From the NCBI GenBank assembly GCA_965232265.1, contig CBDDPH010000002.1:1116001-1180000 (forward strand): a stretch of DNA of 64,000 nt. Direction: 5' to 3'. The stretch comes from VXRD01 sp965232265. GTDB taxonomy: Bacteria > Latescibacterota > UBA2968. This document shows, piece after piece, positions 59,006 to 64,000 of this stretch; position 1 is the first letter of the stretch; every line of letters begins with the position of its first letter. The translations under genes and the position numbers were made by a program. Under the pieces are notes generated by a model, which was not told where the DNA came from, did no database searches, and saw only the letters and a list, made by a program, of their open reading frames with translations.

Positions 59006-60526
59006 TTATCGACCTTCTTCTTCCCAGCGGCGAATCACGATTTTGGGATCGAAATAAGTGTTGTTCGGATAAAAATCGGGCAGCGATGAGCGATCTCCCA
59101 GCCGCGCACCTTCCAGATGCAATAGTGCGAGTGGTAGCGCGGTATCGATATTCGATTCGCCTTCCCGACTGTCTGAGACAATCAGACCATTCACCTGATA
59201 TTGCCGCAGCAATCGCTCTCCAAGAGAGGTGGCGGACTGCAATAGCGCATTATCGCCTGTTGCCGAGTGGAGTTCCAATAAACCGAATAACGCGCAGGCG
59301 TCGTTTTGTCCTTTGTTGACCCACGCTTCATCACTTGCAGGCGAACCGCCAGATCCAAAATCCACAGGCGCGTTTAAGTCACCCCAGCCCATTCCTTTGG
59401 CGAGGGAAAAGGCCATTTCTCGAAAACGCATATTACCGGTCAGATGGTATGCCCGCGCGTAAGATAAGAACATCAGGCCATTCGCAGGGACTTTTCTCAG
59501 CTTTGTGGGCGGACAATAGCCGATTCCTTCATTGCTATTTTCTGGATAGAGGCGGGTGCCGTCATTGATTGCGGGATAAAAGCTGTGGTCACCGATATTA
59601 TAACAGTGGGTTGCCAGGGCTTCTAAATCCGCGGTTACCACATCGAGAAATGCTTTGCCTTTTTCACTGCCCAAAGTCTCTGCGGCATTGAGAAAGGTGA
59701 CAGCGGCTCGTCCGTATCGAGTTTGAATTACGCCATTGGTGATAACTGTTACTTCGTTGATATCTGCCCGTTCGCCAAATGGCGGTTTGAACGATTCTCG
59801 CACCCGACAGGGATCGCGGTGATTAAACTGATACCCCGCCAATCCCGCCTCGGGGTGTCGAATTTGATCGTATCGGGAAAGTAGATGCTTTGCCCATTTC
59901 AAAGGTGTTTTATCACCCGAAAGTGCGTGTAAAATTGCCCCGCTCAGGATTAAATCGCTTCCCGTGTTGACAAAGGAGAGCGCAGTATTTTCCACAATTG
60001 GCAGTGGACCGCCTTCGAATTCTACATCCCACTTTTCACACCACGCTTCGTAAATTCCGTGCCGGTTAAAGAGCAAGGTGGGCCAATCCCAGATATGCGC
60101 GTGCCAGACCGCTTTGATAAAGCGGCGCATGCGTTCGGGATGAACTTTATAGAGGTACGCATAATGCGGATAGACGCACTTCATTTCGTGATTGCCCAGC
60201 ACTGGCGCGTCTGTCAACAGATCGTAACTCGTATGACCTCCCCAGTAGAACAGGTCAGATTCTATATCGTGAATTTTATCCAGCGCATAGCCAATCCATT
60301 CATCTGCCCGTTTGTGGTATTTGTCATTCCCCGTCAGCGTACCCAATGCATCCAGCACCCGCAAAAAATTCTGCTGACACGCGAGATTGGAAAGCATATT
60401 TCCCTCCCAAATCAGCGGCTGTGCGGTCGATAGATCGAGACCGTCTGCCAGCATTGCGCCATTTTTGTGTGTACAATGCGCGAATACTTCCTGTACGTGC
60501 TTATCTACCGCATCGATAAATCCCAT
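59006..60526 (-). CDS. Alpha/alpha-toroid (six-hairpin glycosidase-like) protein
   Basis: A 506-residue protein, starting at 60526 after AAGGAG. It consists of paired helices with Trp/Tyr-rich turns typical of (alpha/alpha)6 barrels: PLIWEGNMLSNLACQQNFLR, KYHKRADEWIGYALDKIHDI, WAKHLLSRYDQIRHPEAGLA and GMGWGDLNAPVDFGSGGSPA. It resembles N-acylglucosamine 2-epimerase or glycosidase-like toroids, but the exact family and catalytic acids are not clear. No signal peptide. It may process uronic acid-type oligomers with the heparinase-like gene, though the two are far apart. It diverges from the oxidoreductase gene at 60808. Confidence 0.6.
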   Translation of the reverse strand: MGFIDAVDKHVQEVFAHCTHKNGAMLADGLDLSTAQPLIWEGNMLSNLACQQNFLRVLDALGTLTGNDKYHKRADEWIGYALDKIHDIESDLFYWGGHTSYDLLTDAPVLGNHEMKCVYPHYAYLYKVHPERMRRFIKAVWHAHIWDWPTLLFNRHGIYEAWCEKWDVEFEGGPLPIVENTALSFVNTGSDLILSGAILHALSGDKTPLKWAKHLLSRYDQIRHPEAGLAGYQFNHRDPCRVRESFKPPFGERADINEVTVITNGVIQTRYGRAAVTFLNAAETLGSEKGKAFLDVVTADLEALATHCYNIGDHSFYPAINDGTRLYPENSNEGIGYCPPTKLRKVPANGLMFLSYARAYHLTGNMRFREMAFSLAKGMGWGDLNAPVDFGSGGSPASDEAWVNKGQNDACALFGLLELHSATGDNALLQSATSLGERLLRQYQVNGLIVSDSREGESNIDTALPLALLHLEGARLGDRSSLPDFYPNNTYFDPKIVIRRWEEEGR

Positions 60527-60639
60527 GATTGATCTCCTTGTGTTGGTTAAACCAATTATAGCTCCAATAGACCAAATATCAAAGTGCTCGTACATCCGCT
60601 CAACAATCAACTTGACATTGTTTGCCACAGCAAGCATAA

Positions 60640-60778
60640 ATTAGAAGGGTGAAGTGTAATGGGGGAAGTGTGATATGATGTATCAGCCTCTGGAGGATTG
60701 GGCGGGGCCTTCTCACTTCAAACTTCTTACTTCATCGGGGTGTTGGGTGGTTTTCTCATTGCCGTTTGAAACGGCAAT
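60640..60778. repeat. CTTC-rich repeats and a 21-bp palindrome
   Basis: The 280-bp gap between divergent genes holds AGGGTGAAGTGTAATGGGGG and TTCTCACTTCAAACTTCTTA, akin to the sequence at 55187-55221. At 60758-60778 ATTGCCGTTTGAAACGGCAAT is a perfect palindrome (10-bp arms about a central G). It lies 30 bp before an oxidoreductase start and could be an operator. Confidence 0.5.
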
Positions 60779-60807
60779 CTACTTCAAACTTCTTTTGGAG
60801 GAATCAC

Positions 60808-61758
60808 ATGTTAAAAGCCGGATTTATCGGAGCTGGAAATCGCAGCCAGGGCGCGCATTATCCAAATGTCCATCGCCTGGAGCGTGATGTCGAGATGTGC
60901 GCGGTTTGCGAACTCGATGAAGAACGCCTGGATCAGGTTGCAAAAAAATACGAGTTTCCGCAAGCATATACAGATCACAAAAAGATGCTCGACGAAGCCG
61001 ATCTCGATATCATCTATTGCGTTATGAATGAAAAATGGATTTTGCAGACGGCGATTGATTGCATGAATGCGGGCAAACACATTTTTATTGAAAAGCCACC
61101 TGGCGCCAATCTCGAAGAGACCGAGCAGTTGCTCGAGGCGGCGGTGTCCAACAATGTGTTCGCCGCGGTCGGGTTCCAGCGGCGCTATACCGCGGTTACG
61201 CGCGAGGCTATGCGTCTGGTAGCAGAAAAGGGGCCCGTTTCATCCATTGTAACGACATTCAACAAACAGATGCTCGGTGGCGATGGCAAAGAATTTACTT
61301 CTACGCTGTGGAATGATGTCTGCCATATTGTCGATCTCACGCGCTATATGGCCGGGAGCGAACCCGTGGAAGTGACCGCCTATCAGGATAAATTTGGCGG
61401 GGAGAGCTATAATAATTACACGGCTCTCGTACGTTTTGAGAATAACGCAACCGCCACCATCCATGGCAATCGCGCTTCTGGTGGGCGCGTGTTGCGCTCT
61501 GAACTACACGGTGTGGGTATTGGGTGTTATATGAAGATTCCCCAGGAGATCGAGATTCACGAAGACAATCAGGTGCGTACTCTGGGGGGATGGGAAGTTG
61601 ATGGCGTGGAAGAGGAAGATGTCGCCAGTTACGAGGGTGTTTTGACCATGCACCAGCATTTTGTCGATTGTATCAATAAAAACGAGTTGCCGCACAACGA
61701 CCTGCGAGATGTTATCCATTCCATCCGTCTGGTGGATCAGCTCGAAGCAAAAGAATAA
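60808..61758 (+). CDS. Gfo/Idh/MocA family oxidoreductase
   Basis: A 316-residue enzyme starting at 60808 after TTGGAGG. The Rossmann loop is AGFIGAGNRSQGAHYPNV, the E-K-P motif is in HIFIEKPPGANLEETE, and the C-terminal domain has LWNDVCHIVDLTRYMAGSEP, where D-V-C-H-x-x-D is close to the usual D-x-G-x-H-x-x-D (Gly to Cys change). It should oxidise or reduce a sugar or cyclitol in the cytoplasm. A possible operator palindrome lies just upstream. The gene stands alone. Confidence 0.9.
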   Translation: MLKAGFIGAGNRSQGAHYPNVHRLERDVEMCAVCELDEERLDQVAKKYEFPQAYTDHKKMLDEADLDIIYCVMNEKWILQTAIDCMNAGKHIFIEKPPGANLEETEQLLEAAVSNNVFAAVGFQRRYTAVTREAMRLVAEKGPVSSIVTTFNKQMLGGDGKEFTSTLWNDVCHIVDLTRYMAGSEPVEVTAYQDKFGGESYNNYTALVRFENNATATIHGNRASGGRVLRSELHGVGIGCYMKIPQEIEIHEDNQVRTLGGWEVDGVEEEDVASYEGVLTMHQHFVDCINKNELPHNDLRDVIHSIRLVDQLEAKE

Positions 61759-61861
61759 ATGAGGTCAACGGGAGTAAAAAACGCATATCTACCAGAAAGC
61801 GCACCGTTACTCGCTGGTCATCTATCCCCGAGGCCACCCCTTCGATATAGGTCATTCCCAT
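61712..61861 (-). pseudogene. Possible relic of a clan AA aspartic protease-like gene
   Basis: From the ATG at 61861, with GGAGG 8 nt upstream, the frame reads MGMTYIEGVASGIDDQRVTV and then RFLVD, which resembles the N-terminus of small retropepsin-like proteins. The expected D-S-G-A/T active site reads D-M-R instead, after which the frame becomes hydrophobic noise and runs into the end of the opposite gene. The ribosome-binding site survives; the gene does not look functional. The identification rests on a short match. Confidence 0.35.
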
Positions 61862-61951
61862 CGGCTGTTCCTCCATTTTACTGTACCCAATAGTATTGTC
61901 CAAAATATTGGTACTCAAACATCAAAGATAGAGCGCGAAAAGTCAAGGGAT

Positions 61952-62923
61952 CTAATGAATAAAGGTCGCCGCAGCCTCCAATACCTCGATCCCCGCATTC
62001 TTTTTGTACGCGTTTTCGCTGATGTATCGCCGCCAGGTTTTTGCACCCGGTACGCCAGCGAATAGCCCTATGAGATGCCGCGCAATATGGTGCAATCGCG
62101 TACCGCGCTCGATTTGATCGGAGATATAGGGCAAATACGCCTGCAGAATTTCATGCCGAGAAGGTATTGGGCGCGTCTCACCGAAGAACCGATGGTCGGC
62201 ATCGGATAGAAAATAGGGGTTTGAATAGGCTTCCCGCCCGACCATCACGCCATCCACACGCGCCAGATGCGCGGCGGCTTCGTCGAGCGACGTTATTCCC
62301 CCGTTGATTACGACCTCCAGATCTGGGAAGTCGCGTTTGATGCGATAGACCACCTCGTAAGACAATGGGGGGATTTCTCTGTTTTCTTTGGGGCTCAGAC
62401 CCTGAAGCCATGCTTTGCGCGCGTGAAACGCAAAGATACGGCCTCCCGATTCGGCAACGGTCTGGACAAAATGCACCAGTTCTTCGTAAGAGTCGCGATT
62501 GTCAACGCCAATTCGCGTTTTTACGGTTACGGGAATATTTACCGCGTCGCGCATTGCGCCTACACCATCGCGCACCCGTTCGGGTTCTTTCATCAAGTAC
62601 GCACCAAAAAGCCCCGATTGTACGCGGTCACTCGGGCATCCCACATTCAGATTGATCTCATCATATCCCCAGTCTTCCCCCACTTTGGCGCACAGTGCGA
62701 GGTCGGAGGGGTCGCTTCCGCCCAGTTGCAGTGCTATGGGATGTTCAATCGGATCAAATCCCAATAAACGCGTGCGGTCGCCGTGTATGATTGCGCCGGT
62801 GGCAACCATTTCGGTATATAGCAAAACCCGTTGGGTGATCAGGCGCAAAAAATACCGCTCGTGCCGGTCTGTGCAATCCATCATGGGCGCGATTGAAAAT
62901 CGCCTGCTCTGTCCAATAGCCAT
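61952..62923 (-). CDS. dusA: tRNA-dihydrouridine synthase DusA
   Basis: An FMN enzyme of 323 residues that reduces U20/U20a in tRNA. RFSIAPMMDCTDRHERYFLR at the start, LQLGGSDPSDLALCAKVGED, and NVGCPSDRVQSGLFGAYLM with the catalytic Cys are DusA signatures; VKTRIGVDNRDSYEELVHFV and INGGITSLDEAAAHL follow. The start at 62923 is chosen because an upstream ATG at 62935 lies against the T run of the preceding terminator and has no ribosome-binding site; GGGA precedes 62923. The catalytic and tRNA-binding parts are complete. Confidence 0.93.
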   Translation of the reverse strand: MAIGQSRRFSIAPMMDCTDRHERYFLRLITQRVLLYTEMVATGAIIHGDRTRLLGFDPIEHPIALQLGGSDPSDLALCAKVGEDWGYDEINLNVGCPSDRVQSGLFGAYLMKEPERVRDGVGAMRDAVNIPVTVKTRIGVDNRDSYEELVHFVQTVAESGGRIFAFHARKAWLQGLSPKENREIPPLSYEVVYRIKRDFPDLEVVINGGITSLDEAAAHLARVDGVMVGREAYSNPYFLSDADHRFFGETRPIPSRHEILQAYLPYISDQIERGTRLHHIARHLIGLFAGVPGAKTWRRYISENAYKKNAGIEVLEAAATFIH

Positions 62924-62935
62924 AGAAAATCCCAT

Positions 62936-62974
62936 AAAAAAAACGAGTCGATCACAAGGGCAACCGACTCGTTT
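62936..62974 (-). terminator. Rho-independent terminator after the hydroxypyruvate reductase gene
   Basis: On the minus strand ACGAGTCG, a 14-nt loop and CGACTCGT are followed by eight T. It lies about 20 bp past the stop of the gene and immediately before dusA. Confidence 0.85.
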
Positions 62975-62994
62975 TGAATTAACACCCGTGTTTA

Positions 62995-63999
62995 TCATGC
63001 ATAATCGGGCAGCCCGACTTCACTTGCATTGACAATACTGGGGGCTGCCTGCGGGGGATTGTCGCCGAGGAAGGGCAACACATCGTCCGGATCTTGCCAC
63101 GCGCCATACCCATTCAAAACACCGGCCACATTCGAGGCCGCCAGAATGGCCATTCCCGAACGGGTCCATATCGTCGCCGATGCAATATGGGGTACAATGA
63201 CCACATTGGGCAACTCTTTGAGCCCGGGTTTCATCAGGGGTTCGTCTTCAAACACATCCAGGCCGACTTTGAAATCGGGATGGGTTTTGCAGTGTTCGAC
63301 CAGGGCGACTTCGTCGATGACCGGACCGCGGCTGGCGTTGATGAGTATCGCATTGTCCTTCATCAGTGAAAGACGCTCGGTATTCATCAAGTGGAAGGTG
63401 GTGTCATCTAATAGCGGATGTAAGCTGACCACGTCTGCAACCCGCAACACGTCTTCAACCGAGTCCAAACGCCGACACGTCACGGGGTCATCGCCTTGAG
63501 ATTTTAAGAACTCGCCATAAGCCGCCATATAATTTTCCATATATTCATTGGGATACGGATCAAAATAAACCACGTTCATCTTGAACCCTTCGGACATCAT
63601 TTTGGCATACGCACAGCCGATGCGACCAGCGCCGATTACGCCGACTGTTTTCCCGGTCATCAATTCGCCCAGATAAAGCGTGGGCAACCAGCCGAGATAT
63701 TTTTCGGCGCGCATAAAAGCATCGGCTTCGATTACCCGACGCGCCGCTGAAAAGGTGAGGGAGACGGCCATTTCCGCGGTGGTCTCGGTCAATACGCCCG
63801 GGGTATTGCCCACCGGTATGCCGTATTTCGTCGCCACGCCAACATCCACATTATTGTATCCCACGGCATAGTTGGAATACGCTTTGCCGCCTGCATTCTT
63901 GAGGACGGTAAACAGTTCTTCGCCCCACTTTTCCGTCAACTGCCCGATCACGCCATCGCATTGGTCGCCGATTTTGTCTGCGATTTCTTCGACACTCAA
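62995..63999 (-). CDS. NAD-dependent hydroxypyruvate/glyoxylate reductase (HPR1-like), 5' end beyond the window
   Basis: A D-2-hydroxyacid dehydrogenase of which 334 residues are visible. It matches plant peroxisomal hydroxypyruvate reductase blocks closely: CDGVIGQLTEKWGEELF, YNNVDVGVATKYGIPVGNTP, VGVIGAGRIGCAYAKMMSEG, DVVSLHPLLDDT, NASRGPVIDEVALVEHC with the catalytic Arg, GLDVFEDEP with Glu, and VIVPHIASATIWTR with His. It reduces hydroxypyruvate or glyoxylate with NADH, as in serine-cycle or photorespiratory salvage. A TTG at 63999 could be read as a start, but homologues have about 55 more residues, so the gene is probably cut. A terminator follows. Confidence 0.9.
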   Translation of the reverse strand: MSVEEIADKIGDQCDGVIGQLTEKWGEELFTVLKNAGGKAYSNYAVGYNNVDVGVATKYGIPVGNTPGVLTETTAEMAVSLTFSAARRVIEADAFMRAEKYLGWLPTLYLGELMTGKTVGVIGAGRIGCAYAKMMSEGFKMNVVYFDPYPNEYMENYMAAYGEFLKSQGDDPVTCRRLDSVEDVLRVADVVSLHPLLDDTTFHLMNTERLSLMKDNAILINASRGPVIDEVALVEHCKTHPDFKVGLDVFEDEPLMKPGLKELPNVVIVPHIASATIWTRSGMAILAASNVAGVLNGYGAWQDPDDVLPFLGDNPPQAAPSIVNASEVGLPDYA

Positions 64000-64000
64000 A

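Noticed and set aside
1..64000. tRNA or rRNA genes
   Set aside because: No T-loop-like GGTTCGAATCC with a matching cloverleaf and no rRNA-like stretch was recognised by eye; a dedicated scan could still find one.

Overview
The window looks like a chromosomal segment of a Gram-negative bacterium with a large accessory gene load. The evidence is the set of outer-membrane beta-barrel proteins, two lipoproteins with lipoboxes, PBP1C paired with alpha-2-macroglobulin, and a thioredoxin of the TlpA type. The many Gfo/Idh/MocA oxidoreductases, sulfatases, phytanoyl-CoA dioxygenases and sugar-isomerase-like TIM barrels recall uncultured lineages such as Latescibacterota or Poribacteria, but this is a guess from gene content; no rRNA or phylogenetic marker is present. 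No tRNA, rRNA, insertion sequence, prophage or CRISPR array was seen.

Layout. 0-8.2 kb: tilS (cut by the window edge), a TlpA-like thioredoxin with a beta-barrel protein, an acidic amino acid/dicarboxylate symporter, an oxidoreductase, and a two-gene unit for a lipoprotein hydrolase and a secreted Gly/Arg-rich protein. 8.3-21.6 kb: a tiny membrane protein, a HicBA toxin-antitoxin pair, two sulfatases, an AlbA_2/TPR protein, a frameshifted beta-helix protein, two oxidoreductases, an M24 peptidase, a heparinase II/III-like lyase and a serine beta-lactamase-fold hydrolase. 21.7-31.2 kb: two membrane-anchored proteins ending in CutA-like domains, then alpha-2-macroglobulin and PBP1C. 31.2-33.7 kb: an antibiotic-kinase homologue and a third sulfatase. 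33.7-41.3 kb: a histidine kinase and a sigma-54 response regulator, followed by two dyad sites, a -24/-12 promoter and genes for a CDP-alcohol phosphatidyltransferase, a YbhN-like membrane protein and two envelope proteins. 41.3-49.0 kb: ModA, an SGNH hydrolase, an aminotransferase, a fourth sulfatase, a TIM barrel, a 2-hydroxyacid dehydrogenase and a YWTD-repeat/dockerin-like protein. 49.2-64 kb: an SDR, a CBM9/DUF5916 outer-membrane protein, a catabolic-looking run with three phytanoyl-CoA dioxygenases, an alcohol dehydrogenase, an alpha/alpha-toroid protein, an oxidoreductase, dusA and a hydroxypyruvate reductase cut by the edge.

How the parts may work together. Four sulfatases, the heparinase-like lyase, the beta-helix protein, the toroid protein and many small-molecule dehydrogenases and isomerases point to use of sulfated or uronic-acid-containing sugars. 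None of these enzymes has a recognisable signal peptide, so the chemistry is probably cytoplasmic. The envelope genes form two separate blocks: CutA-like/A2M/PBP1C, and a self-contained sigma-54 two-component circuit that probably switches on phospholipid-head-group and envelope genes.

The intergenic DNA is full of short dispersed repeats of at least five families (called A, B, C, E and F here). They are nested in each other, and in places they lie inside or at the ends of genes.
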